64,000 nt of DNA from NCBI GenBank assembly GCA_023459215.1, contig JAEWVF010000019.1:1-64000 (forward strand), written 5' to 3'. Every line of letters begins with the position of its first letter. Within the stretch, counting starts at the first letter, position 1. The notes under the pieces were generated by a model. The model was not told where the DNA came from and ran no database searches. It saw only the letters and a program-made list of their open reading frames with translations. This document shows positions 31,478 through 39,942 of the stretch, one piece after another. The position numbers were made by a program, and so were the translations under genes. Origin of the DNA: Chloroflexota bacterium. Lineage in GTDB: Bacteria; Chloroflexota; Anaerolineae; Anaerolineales; Villigracilaceae.

Positions 31478-31510
31478 AAAACCGGAAATGAAATTCTCAT
31501 TTCCGGTTTC
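31478..31510 (-). terminator. Terminator after the FHA gene
   Basis: AACCGGAAATG / CATTTCCGGTT with a T-rich tail on the minus strand. Confidence 0.85.
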
Positions 31511-31527
31511 AGGTTTTGTTTGAGCGA

Positions 31528-32160
31528 CTAACCGCAAGCCCCGCCGAACAGGAACGGGAAGAAATCGCACCAGAGCACGTTGCTGTCCACATACCAGAAG
31601 AAACCGGCGCAGGAACAGATCAGGCACAGCAGGACAATGGAGACGATAATCAACGGGATGGGCAGGCCCTTTTTGGCGGGCGGCGGCGGGATGTAGGCCG
31701 CTTCCGGCTCGGGGCTGGCCGGGATGTTCCCGGCATATTGCTGGGCCTGCGGCTGGGGCTGATACTGCGGCTGCGGCTTTGGCTGGGGGGCCTGGGCTGG
31801 CGCAGGCGGCACGGCCACCCGCGCAGCGGAAGAAATCATGGTTGCGTTCGGGTCGACCTGCGCAACCACTTCATAAAGCAGGCTGATTTGCTCACCGAGT
31901 GAAACGATTTCACCGGGTTGCAAAACGTGCTGGCCGGTCAGGCGTTGACCGTTGACAAAAGTACCGTTGGTGGAACCCAGGTCTGTAATGATGTACTTGC
32001 CGCCCTGAAAAACCAATTGGGCATGTTTGCGTGAAACTTCAGCATCATTGATGGCAATCGCATTACTGGCTTCACGCCCAATTGTTAGAACATCGCCTTC
32101 CATGGGAAAGGTTTTGCCCGGCGTAGGCCCTGAATGCATAACAAGTTGAAACTGAGCCAT
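31528..32160 (-). CDS. FHA-domain membrane protein
   Basis: A 210-residue protein. The N-terminal FHA domain (about residues 1-95), a phosphothreonine reader, has GDVLTIGREASNAIAI, DAEVSRKHAQLVF and ITDLGSTNGTFVNGQRL. A Pro/Gln-rich linker follows (about 105-155, PQPKPQPQYQPQPQ). A C-terminal transmembrane helix (about 170-192, LPIPLIIVSIVLLCLICSCAG) ends in a Cys-containing tail. No Ser/Thr kinase is encoded in the window. The start at 32160 has GGAGGAG four bases upstream. It probably docks a phosphorylated partner at the membrane. Confidence 0.9.
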   Translation of the reverse strand: MAQFQLVMHSGPTPGKTFPMEGDVLTIGREASNAIAINDAEVSRKHAQLVFQGGKYIITDLGSTNGTFVNGQRLTGQHVLQPGEIVSLGEQISLLYEVVAQVDPNATMISSAARVAVPPAPAQAPQPKPQPQYQPQPQAQQYAGNIPASPEPEAAYIPPPPAKKGLPIPLIIVSIVLLCLICSCAGFFWYVDSNVLWCDFFPFLFGGACG

Positions 32161-32203
32161 ATCTCCTCCAAGATAATAAGAACTGTTTAGTAGTGTAATG
32201 ATT

Positions 32204-32893
32204 TTAAGAAAAAAAGTCAAATGTTTCTGCGAAAGCGCGAACAACCTGCTCTTTTACCGTTTGCATCTCGGGTGCCTCACCCAACAGTTCCGCCATGCTG
32301 ACGGTTGGATGGTCGGCGATCCCACAGGGGATAATTCCATCGAAATATCCCATCTGCGGGTCGACGTTAATCGCAAATCCGTGGCGGGTGATGTTTCCCG
32401 CATCGACCTTGACGCCGATGGCGGCGATTTTTGCGGGTTTACCGCGCTGGGCTGGAAGGCAGCGCGGGCAGCGGCTGGCAAGCTCCGCCTGAACCCAGAC
32501 CCCGCTCAACCCGGCCACCTGGCCGGTGACAAGTCCCAGCCGCGCCAGGGCCAGGATGATGGCCTGTTCCAGTTTGCGGATGTAGCCGACATGGTTGTTG
32601 TCCTCCAGGCGGAAGATTGGATAACCGACCAACTGGCCGGGACCGTGATAGGTCACATCGCCGCCGCGGTCGACCCAATGGACGGCAATTCCGCGCCGGG
32701 CCAACTCGGCCTCGTCCCAAAGCAGGTTGGCGGCTTGTCCTCGCCGCCCAAAGGTGAAGGTGTGCGGGTGTTCGACCAGCAACAGGGCGGCGGGGTTTTG
32801 CCCGAGGGCAACCTTGGCCGCCAATTCATTTTGCAAATCCCAGGCTGATTGGTAATCCATTCGGCCCAGGTCACGCACATCCAGGCGGGTCAT
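32204..32893 (-). CDS. lipB: Octanoyltransferase
   Basis: A 229-residue LipB that moves octanoyl from acyl carrier protein to lipoyl domains of 2-oxoacid dehydrogenases and the glycine cleavage system. Signatures are WVDRGGDVTYHGPGQLVGYPI (about 71-91), KIAAIGVKVDAGNITRHGFAINV (about 148-170), and the catalytic Cys in GIIPCGIAD (about 184). The start at 32893 overlaps the preceding HAD gene by ATGA, so they are translationally coupled. lipA is not in the window. Confidence 0.95.
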   Translation of the reverse strand: MTRLDVRDLGRMDYQSAWDLQNELAAKVALGQNPAALLLVEHPHTFTFGRRGQAANLLWDEAELARRGIAVHWVDRGGDVTYHGPGQLVGYPIFRLEDNNHVGYIRKLEQAIILALARLGLVTGQVAGLSGVWVQAELASRCPRCLPAQRGKPAKIAAIGVKVDAGNITRHGFAINVDPQMGYFDGIIPCGIADHPTVSMAELLGEAPEMQTVKEQVVRAFAETFDFFS

Positions 32894-33570
32894 CGCGGCA
32901 GAAGGATGTCTGTCAGGCCGGTGGTGACGGGCAGGATCAGGTCTGCGCCGAGCCTGAGCAATTCGGATTCTTCGCCAAATCCGCACAGCACACCGACGGT
33001 CTGAGCCTTGGCGGCTTTCCCGGCCTTGATATCGACCGGCGTATCGCCAATCATCAGGCACTCTTCGGGCCGGATACCCATCTTTTGAGCGGCGTGATAG
33101 ATCGGGTCGGGGTAAGGTTTGGTGTGTCTGGCGGTAACGGCGGTGACGATTTCTGTGAAGAAGGGGGTCAGTTCGAACTGGTCGAGGAAGGCGCGGGTTG
33201 AACTGTCATCGCGCGCGCTGACAACGCTCATCGGGTAATGGGGTTTCAGGGCTGTCAGCATTTCGCGCACCCCGTCGATCAGAATGTAATTCTTGCGCGG
33301 GCGGATGCGGCGTTTGTTAATCCATTCGGCCAGGGCCAGTAATTCATCGTCCAGCCCCAGGCGGTCGGGGATGCCGATCAGGGCATTGCCGGGAGCCTCG
33401 GCCCACATCACGAAACGGCGGGCAGCATAATGTGGGTCGCGTTTTGGCAGCAGGGAGCGCAAAGGCCGAAAAAACGGTTCAAACTTCTTAACATATAAAT
33501 CGTCGGTATCGCTGAGTGTTCCATCCACATCGAAACACAGCCCGCGTATTTGTTTAACATCCAATGGCAT
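32890..33570 (-). CDS. HAD family phosphatase
   Basis: A 226-residue HAD hydrolase. Motif I is CFDVDGTLSDTDDLY (DxDGT, about residues 12-26), motif II is SVVSARDDS (about 115-123), motif III is the Lys in TKPYPDPI (about 151) and motif IV is LMIGDTPVDIKAG (about 172-184). The size and motifs fit phosphoglycolate-phosphatase-like (Gph/PpaX) enzymes; the substrate is not clear. It is coupled to lipB. A GGGAGG site precedes the ATG. Its upstream region now ends at an ISAs1 insertion. Confidence 0.88.
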   Translation of the reverse strand: MPLDVKQIRGLCFDVDGTLSDTDDLYVKKFEPFFRPLRSLLPKRDPHYAARRFVMWAEAPGNALIGIPDRLGLDDELLALAEWINKRRIRPRKNYILIDGVREMLTALKPHYPMSVVSARDDSSTRAFLDQFELTPFFTEIVTAVTARHTKPYPDPIYHAAQKMGIRPEECLMIGDTPVDIKAGKAAKAQTVGVLCGFGEESELLRLGADLILPVTTGLTDILLPR

Positions 33571-33640
33571 AGAAGAACCTCCCGGTTTGCAGGTGGAAAG
33601 AGGATTGAAATATTTTAACCGACACCGGCCCGCAAAGGTG

Positions 33641-33650
33641 AGGAAAAAAG
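33641..33650 (+). repeat. Target-site duplication, left copy
   Basis: AGGAAAAAAG directly abuts the left inverted repeat of the IS element. An identical copy is at 34867-34876. Confidence 0.95.
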
Positions 33651-34866
33651 CAGGGCAATTGCATCTAAATTGAGGTAAAACTGGCTATCATGTACAAAGG
33701 AGAATAGCCATAGCCCCAAAAGCGCTGAAAGCGATTGAAAAACACTTTGGAGAAGTAACCGACCCACGAGTAGACCGAACAAAAGACCACAAATTAGCAG
33801 ATATTATCAGCATCGCAATCTGCGCAGTCATTTGTGGAGCAGAAAACTGGGTAGACGTCGAACTATACGGCAATAGCAAATTGGCCTGGCTAACAACTTT
33901 CTTGGATTTGCCTAATGGCATTCCATCTCATGACACTTTTGGACGAGTTTTTGGCAGGATAGATGCTAAAGAATTTCAGAAGGCTTTTTTTGAATGGGTC
34001 ATGGCTGTCAACGACCTTATTGAAGGGCAAATAGTCAATATCGATGGTAAGTGCCTGCGCGGTTCCGATGACAAGGCCTTGGGAAAACGGGCCATTTACA
34101 TGGTCAGCGCATGGGCTTCAGAGAATGAGATTGTATTGGGACAACGCAAAGTGGATGAAAAATCGAACGAAATTACGGCCATACCGGAATTGTTGAGAAT
34201 ACTCTCCATTGCTGGCTGTATTGTAACCATTGACGCGATTGGCACGCAAACCGAAATCGCTCAAGCAATTGTGGATGCCCAGGCTGGCTACGCATTGAGT
34301 GTCAAAGAAAACCAGGCCCACCTGTTTGAAGATATTGCTTGCGTTTTTGCGGTTGAGCAGGCTCACAACTTTCAATACGCATCCTTGGATTATGCAAAAA
34401 CAACCAATTGTGACCACGGCAGGATTGATATCCGCGAATGCTGGAGTACATCCAATCCAGAATACTTGAAATTGATCCGCAAAGTGGAAAACTGGCCCGG
34501 TCTACAAAGCATTGCAATGGTTGTAAGCACACGCATTATTGGCGAAAAACAAACCAAACACACCCGGTATTACATCACGACCCTGGCGAGCAATGCTAAA
34601 CGCATTTTGCATGTTGTTCGCAGGCATTGGGCCATTGAAAATGAACTGCATTGGGTTTTGGATGTCGCCATGAACGAAGACAATAATCGTGTTCACAAGG
34701 ATCAGGGCCCAGAAAACATGGCTGTCTTGCGACATATGGCGCTGAATTTGCTAAAACAAGAAAAAACAGCCAAAGGCGGGGTTCATGCCAAGCAACTTCA
34801 AGCAGCTTGGAATAATGACTACCTCCGCAAGCTCTTATCCGTAGGAATTTAGATGCAATCGCCCTG
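33651..34866 (+). mobile_element. ISAs1-family insertion sequence, 1216 bp
   Basis: The ends are 21-bp inverted repeats (33651-33671 and 34846-34866) that begin CAGGGCRATTGCATCTAAAT and differ at one base. The flanks are a perfect 10-bp direct repeat. One transposase gene fills the element. Its base composition is clearly more AT-rich than that of neighbouring genes, which indicates recent arrival. It sits in the divergent gap between the HAD phosphatase and the sensor kinase, just behind the kinase promoter. Confidence 0.95.
33710..34852 (+). CDS. ISAs1 family transposase (ATA in place of the start codon)
   Basis: A 380-residue DDE transposase. The N-terminal part (KHFGEVTDPRVDRTKDHKLA) and DDE core are intact: D in NIDGKCLRGS, D in VTIDAIGTQTEIAQAI, E in HWAIENELHWVLDVAM. 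The reading frame is open from 33674 with no ATG, GTG or TTG before the conserved N-terminus. A good ribosome site, AAAGGAG (33696-33702), is followed seven bases later by ATA-GCC-CCA at 33710. The original start was probably ATG, now changed to ATA. The next usual start, TTG 33881, would remove 57 residues. The gene may therefore be weakly expressed or silent. Confidence 0.9.
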   Translation: MAPKALKAIEKHFGEVTDPRVDRTKDHKLADIISIAICAVICGAENWVDVELYGNSKLAWLTTFLDLPNGIPSHDTFGRVFGRIDAKEFQKAFFEWVMAVNDLIEGQIVNIDGKCLRGSDDKALGKRAIYMVSAWASENEIVLGQRKVDEKSNEITAIPELLRILSIAGCIVTIDAIGTQTEIAQAIVDAQAGYALSVKENQAHLFEDIACVFAVEQAHNFQYASLDYAKTTNCDHGRIDIRECWSTSNPEYLKLIRKVENWPGLQSIAMVVSTRIIGEKQTKHTRYYITTLASNAKRILHVVRRHWAIENELHWVLDVAMNEDNNRVHKDQGPENMAVLRHMALNLLKQEKTAKGGVHAKQLQAAWNNDYLRKLLSVGI

Positions 34867-34876
34867 AGGAAAAAAG
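34867..34876 (+). repeat. Target-site duplication, right copy
   Basis: AGGAAAAAAG, identical to 33641-33650. Removing the IS and one copy restores a continuous promoter region for the sensor kinase. Confidence 0.95.
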
Positions 34877-34883
34877 CCAATTG

Positions 34884-34892
34884 TGCTATACT
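34884..34892 (+). promoter_or_regulatory. Extended -10 of the sensor kinase gene
   Basis: TGCTATACT is an extended -10 (TGN-TATACT). The -35 position falls on the IS junction (34864-34869), so the insertion replaced the native upstream sequence. Confidence 0.5.
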
Positions 34893-34924
34893 CACCAACA
34901 CCCAGATCGCAATACCGAGGATGT

Positions 34925-36985
34925 ATGTCGATTGACCAGCGCGCCACACTTGAGCTACTTTACAAAGTCAGCCGTGAATTTGCCACTGCGCTCGACCTAA
35001 AGACCGTTTTGCAGCGCGTCTTGTTTGCGGCCATCAATTATGTTGGCGGTGAGCGCGGCAGCATTGTGGTGATGGATGACAATGGCCGGGTGGTCGAGTC
35101 GGCCATCGTTTACGGCAACCAGGTGCGCGAGAATACCACCATTCAACTGCGTGAAACGGTCGAGCGCGGCCTGGCGGGCTGGGTGGTGCGCAACCGCGAA
35201 GCGGCCTTGGTGCCCGATACCAGCAAGGATGAACGCTGGCTGCGCCGTGAAGATGATGCGCAGGAACGTTCGGGGGCGAAATCAGCGATTTGTGCGCCGC
35301 TCCTGGCGCGTGAAAAGCTGGTCGGGGTGCTGACCCTGGTGCATCCCGTTCCGGGCACATATAACCCCGAAAACATGGCGCTGATGCAGGCGATTGCCGA
35401 CCAGGCCGGGGTAAGCGTGATGAATGCGCGGCTTTTCTCGGAAAGCCAGCGCCAGGCGAGGGTGATGACCGCCCTGGCCGAGGGCGCAGTCAGCATGAAC
35501 ACTTCCCTGCGGATCGAGGAAACGTTCGAGCGTATCCTTTTGCAGACCCGCCAGGCGTTGCAGGTCGAGACAGTTGCCCTGGGGATGATTACAGAGCCTT
35601 CCGGCGAAATCGTTTTTCGCGCAGCCCTGGGGGATGCGGCTGAACAGGTCAAAGGGAAAACCATCCAGGCCAAGGCCGGGATCGCTGGCAAGGTGGCCCG
35701 CGAAGGCCGCGGGCTGGTCATCCCAACGGTTTCCAGCGATACGCTGCTGGCGGATACCGAACTCCTGGCTGGCCGCGCGCGCGCGATGGCCTGTGCGCCA
35801 ATCCATGCCCAGGGTAAAGTGATTGGTGTGTTGGAAGCGTTCAACCCGATTAATAAAAATTTTGACGGCGATGCCCTGCTGGTTTTGACCGGCCTGGGCA
35901 GCCTGGGCGGGACGATCCTGCAAAATGCCCAACTTTATGAACGGCTCGATTCTGTCCGCCGCCGCTATCGCGATTTATTTGAAGACAGCATCGATCCAAT
36001 CGTTATCACCGATCTGAGCGGTTACATTCAGGAAGCGAATGGTCAGGCCACAACCCTGGCCGGGTACACGAGCGATGAGTTGAACCAGTTCCTGATCGAG
36101 CAAATGCACGATGTCAATTTCGAGAAAGTCGGGCGGCGGTTCGAACATATCGGTTCATCGGCGGTAATCTATGAATCGATCCTGTACAACAAACTCGGCG
36201 AGCAGTTCCCCGTGGAAGTGTATGCCCGCAAAGTTCTATTCGATGAGGTTGAATCGCTCCAGTGGATTTTCCGCGACATTGCGGCGCGCAAGGAATTGGA
36301 TACGTTGCGCGAGGACCTGGCCGCGATGATTTATCACGACCTGCGCTCGCCCCTGGCCAACATCCTTTCGAGTATTGAGATGTTGGACACGATGATTCCT
36401 GCCGAAGAGCGCGAGAGCGGTGACACCGTGTTGCGGATTGCCCGGCACTCGCTCGACCGTATCCAGCGCCTGATCGCCTCGCTGTTGGATTTGAACCGCT
36501 TGGAGCAGAATCAGCCGGTCGGCGAGAAGCAGCCGGTTAAACTGAACGAGCTGGTCGCGGATGTGCTCGAAGCAGTTCGGCCAGCCGCCGAGGGCCGCAA
36601 CCAGGTTTGCCGGGTTGAAGTGCCGGAAGAACTTCCGCTGGTTGCGGTGGATGTGGACATGATTCGGCGTGTACTAATTAACCTGGCCGAAAATGCCATC
36701 AAATATTCCCCTTCAGGGAGTGAAATTCAGATTGTGGCCCGCTTGGCGCAGCCCAACGTTCAGATTTTTGTGCAAGACAACGGCCCCGGAATCCCAGAGT
36801 CGGACCGGGAACGGGTTTTCGACAAGTTTACCCGTTTGAAGAAGCAAGGCGGCCCAAGCGGGTTGGGAGTTGGCCTGGCGTTCTGCAAACTGGCCGTTCA
36901 GGGCCACGGTGGCAAAATCTGGGTCGAGCCTGCCCCGAAGCAGGGTTCGAAATTTATCTTTACCTTACCCGCGTTACAAGAGTAA
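34925..36985 (+). CDS. GAF-GAF-PAS sensor histidine kinase
   Basis: A 686-residue soluble hybrid-free histidine kinase. Two GAF domains span about residues 15-165 and 180-340. A PAS domain follows at about 350-465 (YRDLFEDSIDPIVITDLSGYI). Then HisKA at about 470-540, with the phospho-accepting His in MIYHDLRSPLANIL, and HATPase_c at about 575-686, with N box LINLAENAIKYSPSG, G1 DNGPGIPESDRERVFDKF and G2 GPSGLGVGLAF. No transmembrane helix is seen, so it senses a cytoplasmic ligand or redox signal. No cognate response regulator is adjacent. ATG 34925 is chosen on the GAGG site. An IS element lies just upstream. Confidence 0.92.
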   Translation: MSIDQRATLELLYKVSREFATALDLKTVLQRVLFAAINYVGGERGSIVVMDDNGRVVESAIVYGNQVRENTTIQLRETVERGLAGWVVRNREAALVPDTSKDERWLRREDDAQERSGAKSAICAPLLAREKLVGVLTLVHPVPGTYNPENMALMQAIADQAGVSVMNARLFSESQRQARVMTALAEGAVSMNTSLRIEETFERILLQTRQALQVETVALGMITEPSGEIVFRAALGDAAEQVKGKTIQAKAGIAGKVAREGRGLVIPTVSSDTLLADTELLAGRARAMACAPIHAQGKVIGVLEAFNPINKNFDGDALLVLTGLGSLGGTILQNAQLYERLDSVRRRYRDLFEDSIDPIVITDLSGYIQEANGQATTLAGYTSDELNQFLIEQMHDVNFEKVGRRFEHIGSSAVIYESILYNKLGEQFPVEVYARKVLFDEVESLQWIFRDIAARKELDTLREDLAAMIYHDLRSPLANILSSIEMLDTMIPAEERESGDTVLRIARHSLDRIQRLIASLLDLNRLEQNQPVGEKQPVKLNELVADVLEAVRPAAEGRNQVCRVEVPEELPLVAVDVDMIRRVLINLAENAIKYSPSGSEIQIVARLAQPNVQIFVQDNGPGIPESDRERVFDKFTRLKKQGGPSGLGVGLAFCKLAVQGHGGKIWVEPAPKQGSKFIFTLPALQE

Positions 36986-37008
36986 ATTCGTCGAAGGAGT
37001 TTCATCTC

Positions 37009-37872
37009 ATGCAGGTTATTGCAGACCAGGTTTATATCGAAGATCAATTTCCGGGTGTGGTTCTGGGCGCAATCAGCCTTGGACATGGCCTGATCCAGAT
37101 CGATGCGCCGCCCTCACCCGAAGACGGGCGTTCGTGGCGGGCAGCTTTGCTCAGCCTGAATACCGGGGTGGAGCGCTTCCTGGTGAATCTCGATTCGCAT
37201 CCTGACCGCACCCTGGGGGTGCGCGCCATGGATTGCACGGTGATTGCCCACGAGAAGACCGCCCAGGCCTTTCGAAACCGCCCGAATACGTTCAAATCGC
37301 AACCCGAGGAAACCGGCGCAGATTGGGAAGCCGTGGTTGGCCTGGGAACCATCCGCTGGGCGCCGCCCGAAATCACCTTCACCGAACGTATGGTGATTCA
37401 ATGGAGCAGCGTGCCGGTGGTGCTGGAACATCATCCGGGGCCGACTGCCGGCGCGGTCTGGGCAGCAATCCCGGCATCCGGGGTTGTTTTCATCGGCGAT
37501 ATGGCGGTCAAGGGCCAACCGCCCTTCCTGGCCAATGCCCACCTGGCGGAGTGGCTGGCTTCCATCGACGCCTTCCTGGCCTCTGAATATCGCAACTACC
37601 TGATTGTCAGCAGCCGGGGCGGTCTGATCGGACTAAAGGAAATTGAAGCTCAAAAGGCTTTGATCGAAGATATCCACCAGAAGGTTGAGTCGATTGGCAA
37701 AATTCCGGATGGCATGGATGAACTCGAAGCAATTATTCCGGGGCTGGTCAACGCGTTCAAACCTTCTCCTGAGCGTCTCAAGCAATATACCCAGCGCTTG
37801 CGGCACGGCCTTCGCCAGTATTACCTGCGCCGTTACCACCTGGCCAACAGCCTTGAAACGGAAGAGGAATGA
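37009..37872 (+). CDS. Degenerate metallo-beta-lactamase-fold protein
   Basis: A 287-residue protein with an MBL-like strand pattern (GVVLGAISLGHGLIQIDAPPSPEDGRSWR, then VERFLVNLDSHPDRTLGV). The HxHxDH zinc motif is reduced to DSHPDR, and the later GH and D positions are only partly kept (VVLEHHPGPTAGAVW, VVFIGDMAV). It may bind one metal or none. Its stop codon overlaps the asparaginase ATG by 4 bases, and it follows the sensor kinase by 23 bases, so all three may be co-transcribed. Function not known. Confidence 0.78.
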   Translation: MQVIADQVYIEDQFPGVVLGAISLGHGLIQIDAPPSPEDGRSWRAALLSLNTGVERFLVNLDSHPDRTLGVRAMDCTVIAHEKTAQAFRNRPNTFKSQPEETGADWEAVVGLGTIRWAPPEITFTERMVIQWSSVPVVLEHHPGPTAGAVWAAIPASGVVFIGDMAVKGQPPFLANAHLAEWLASIDAFLASEYRNYLIVSSRGGLIGLKEIEAQKALIEDIHQKVESIGKIPDGMDELEAIIPGLVNAFKPSPERLKQYTQRLRHGLRQYYLRRYHLANSLETEEE

Positions 37873-38921
37873 TGCTGAAAAATCCTTACCAGCCTGTTTT
37901 TGAAGTAACCCGCGGCAATATCGTAGAATCAGTCCATTTTGGCGCCGCCGCTGTCGTTGATTCGCATGGCCGTCTGCTCGCCCAATTGGGTGACCCGCAG
38001 GCGGTCACTTTTTTACGCTCCACTGCCAAACCTTTCCAGGCATTGCCGTTCATCGAGCGTAGCGGGCACGAGAAATTCGGTCTCGATGCCAGCGAAATCG
38101 CCATTATGTGTGCTTCACACTCCGGCACCGACCAGCATGTTGCCACGGTCAAATCGATGCAGGCCAAGATCGGCGTGACTGTCGATGACCTGTTGTGCGG
38201 AATGCACTATCCGTATCACGAGGCAACCGCCGATGCGATGAAACTGCGCGGGGAATTGCCGACGCCCTACCGTCACAATTGCTCCGGCAAACACACTGGC
38301 ATGCTGGGACACGCCAAATTGCGCGGCGAACCGCTCCAAACCTACCTCGATTTTCATCACCCTGTGCAGGAGTCGATTTTGCAGGCTTTTGCCGAGATGT
38401 GCGATCTGCCTGTTGAGCAAGTCGAATTGGGCATTGATGGTTGTTCTGCGCCAAATTTTGCGTCTCCGCTGTACAACGCCGCTTTCGGTTATGCCCGTTT
38501 GTGCGACCCGTTTGGGCTTTCAACTGAGCGCGCCGCGGCTTGCCGCACCATTACCGGCGCGATGAGCGCTCATCCGCTGATGGTTGGTGGCCCGGACCGT
38601 TTCGACACGTTGTTGATGGAATTGGGGCAGGGGCGGATTGTCGTCAAAGGCGGCGCGGAGGGCTACCAGGGCGTTGGCTTGCTCCCCGGCGCGATTGCTG
38701 CGGACTCACCCGGTATCGGGATTGCCATTAAAATCAGCGACGGCGACCCCTCGGGCCGCGCCCGCCACGGTGTTGCTCTGGCGATTCTCCAAGCGCTTGG
38801 CGCTCTTTCAGCCTCTGATTTGGAAAAATTGGCGGCTTTTGGCCCGCAGAAACAACTCTACAACTATCGGAAACTTCACATCGGCCAGAGCCGCCCGGCA
38901 TTTCAACTGGAGATTTCCTGA
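37869..38921 (+). CDS. L-asparaginase (type III / ReAV-like, Asparaginase_II family)
   Basis: A 350-residue enzyme of the Asparaginase_II Pfam group (the Rhizobium ReAV-type), unrelated to the E. coli enzymes. It splits asparagine to aspartate and ammonia. Family stretches are FEVTRGNIVESVHFGAAAVVD, VTFLRSTAKPFQALPFIE (Ser-Thr-Ala-Lys active-site tetrad, about residue 50), IMCASHSGTDQHV, HNCSGKHTGMLGHA (Cys/Lys pair, about 137-150) and LGIDGCSAPNFASPLYN. The Ser-Lys and Cys-Lys pairs of the family are both present. It starts at ATG 37869, overlapping the upstream stop. Confidence 0.88.
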   Translation: MMLKNPYQPVFEVTRGNIVESVHFGAAAVVDSHGRLLAQLGDPQAVTFLRSTAKPFQALPFIERSGHEKFGLDASEIAIMCASHSGTDQHVATVKSMQAKIGVTVDDLLCGMHYPYHEATADAMKLRGELPTPYRHNCSGKHTGMLGHAKLRGEPLQTYLDFHHPVQESILQAFAEMCDLPVEQVELGIDGCSAPNFASPLYNAAFGYARLCDPFGLSTERAAACRTITGAMSAHPLMVGGPDRFDTLLMELGQGRIVVKGGAEGYQGVGLLPGAIAADSPGIGIAIKISDGDPSGRARHGVALAILQALGALSASDLEKLAAFGPQKQLYNYRKLHIGQSRPAFQLEIS

Positions 38922-38924
38922 AAC

Positions 38925-39605
38925 ATGACCGAAACTGAAACTCTGACCCGGCGCGCCCTGGCTGTCCATCAAACTCTGCTGGCTGCCTTTGGCGAGCCAA
39001 TCTGGCGCAATCCGTTACCGGCCATCGATGAGTTGGTTTCCACCATTCTTTCGCAGAACACCAACGATGTTAATCGTGACAAGGCGTTCGAAGCCCTGCG
39101 CGCCAAACTCCCCACCTGGGAGGCCGTGCGCGATGCCCCTGCCGAAGAAGTGATGGCTGCCATTCGCCCCGCCGGGCTGGCCAACCAGAAAGGCCCGCGC
39201 ATGCAGCAGGTCTTGCGCGAAATCACGGCTGAACGCGGCAGCCTGGATTTGTCCTTCCTGGCCGACTGGGATGTTGAACGCGCGCGGGCCTGGTTGACCA
39301 AATTCAACGGGGTGGGGCCGAAAACGGCGGCGATTGTGCTCTGCTTTTCCTTGGGAAAAGCAGCTTTCCCGGTGGATACCCATGTTTACCGCGTCAGCGG
39401 GCGAATCGGGTTACGGCCAGAGAAGATGACCGTCGAGCAAGCCCATCCGCACCTTGAATCGATTTTTCCGCCCGAAACGTATTATGCCGCCCACCTGAAT
39501 ATTATTCGCCTGGGACGTGAAATCTGTCAGGCGCGCAAGCCCAATTGCGAGACCTGTCCGATTTGTAAGCTGTGTGACACAGGTCGCGCGCTGGTTGCCG
39601 GTTGA
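38925..39605 (+). CDS. nth: Endonuclease III-family DNA glycosylase
   Basis: A 226-residue HhH-GPD glycosylase for oxidised pyrimidines. The helix-hairpin-helix with the catalytic Lys is LTKFNGVGPKTAAIVLCFS (about residues 124-142), and the catalytic Asp is in FPVDTHVYRVSGRIGL (about 146-161). A C-terminal 4Fe-4S cluster uses CQARKPNCETCPICKLC (C-x6-C-x2-C-x5-C, about 199-215). It follows the asparaginase gene by 3 bases. A related activity, such as MutY- or MIG-type specificity, cannot be excluded, but the motif set fits Nth. Confidence 0.9.
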   Translation: MTETETLTRRALAVHQTLLAAFGEPIWRNPLPAIDELVSTILSQNTNDVNRDKAFEALRAKLPTWEAVRDAPAEEVMAAIRPAGLANQKGPRMQQVLREITAERGSLDLSFLADWDVERARAWLTKFNGVGPKTAAIVLCFSLGKAAFPVDTHVYRVSGRIGLRPEKMTVEQAHPHLESIFPPETYYAAHLNIIRLGREICQARKPNCETCPICKLCDTGRALVAG

Positions 39606-39612
39606 AAGTCGC

Positions 39613-39641
39613 TTGTCAAAAGATTACAATAAGTCTACGAT
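39613..39641 (+). promoter_or_regulatory. Promoter of the Flp pilin gene
   Basis: TTGTCA (39613-39618) and TACGAT (39636-39641) are 17 bases apart. The site falls just after the nth stop, which separates the pilin from the upstream operon. Confidence 0.5.
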
Positions 39642-39665
39642 ATCTTAATGGAGGAGGTGGTAGAC

Positions 39666-39818
39666 TTGTTATTCGCAAAACAAGAGGGGCAAGGCCTGCT
39701 GGAATATGGCCTGATTCTGGTGCTGGTTGCTGTGGTTGTTATTGCAGCCATAACGGTTCTAGGGCCAAGTATCGGAAATATGTTCTCGAAAGTCAATTCA
39801 AGTATCCCGTCAACCTGA
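39666..39818 (+). CDS. Flp/Fap-type pilin subunit (small ORF)
   Basis: A 50-residue protein beginning MLFAKQEGQGLLEYGLILVL. It has the class IVb Flp pilin pattern: short basic leader ending in Gly, then QGLLEYGLILVLVAVVVIAA with the conserved Glu-Tyr at +5/+6, one hydrophobic helix and a short tail (NMFSKVNSSIPST). The TTG at 39666 is preferred, since GGAGGAGG (39651-39658) sits 7 bases before it; an in-frame ATG at 39648 contains that site. No prepilin peptidase or Tad assembly genes are in the window, so its machinery must be elsewhere. A terminator follows. Confidence 0.8.
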   Translation: MLFAKQEGQGLLEYGLILVLVAVVVIAAITVLGPSIGNMFSKVNSSIPST

Positions 39819-39893
39819 TCGTTGTATTTGGTTTTTCTTTTTTGCCCCTGGCACAAGCATTTTTGCCCAATCATTTTCTTCGAACACCGGCAT

Positions 39894-39924
39894 AAAAACA
39901 GGCTCTTTTACAGAGCCTGTTTTT
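39894..39924. terminator. Bidirectional terminator between pilin and FKBP genes
   Basis: AAAAACAGGCTCT / AGAGCCTGTTTTT is a perfect 13-bp stem with T runs on both strands. Confidence 0.9.
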
Positions 39925-39942
39925 GTTTCTGACATTTTTGGT

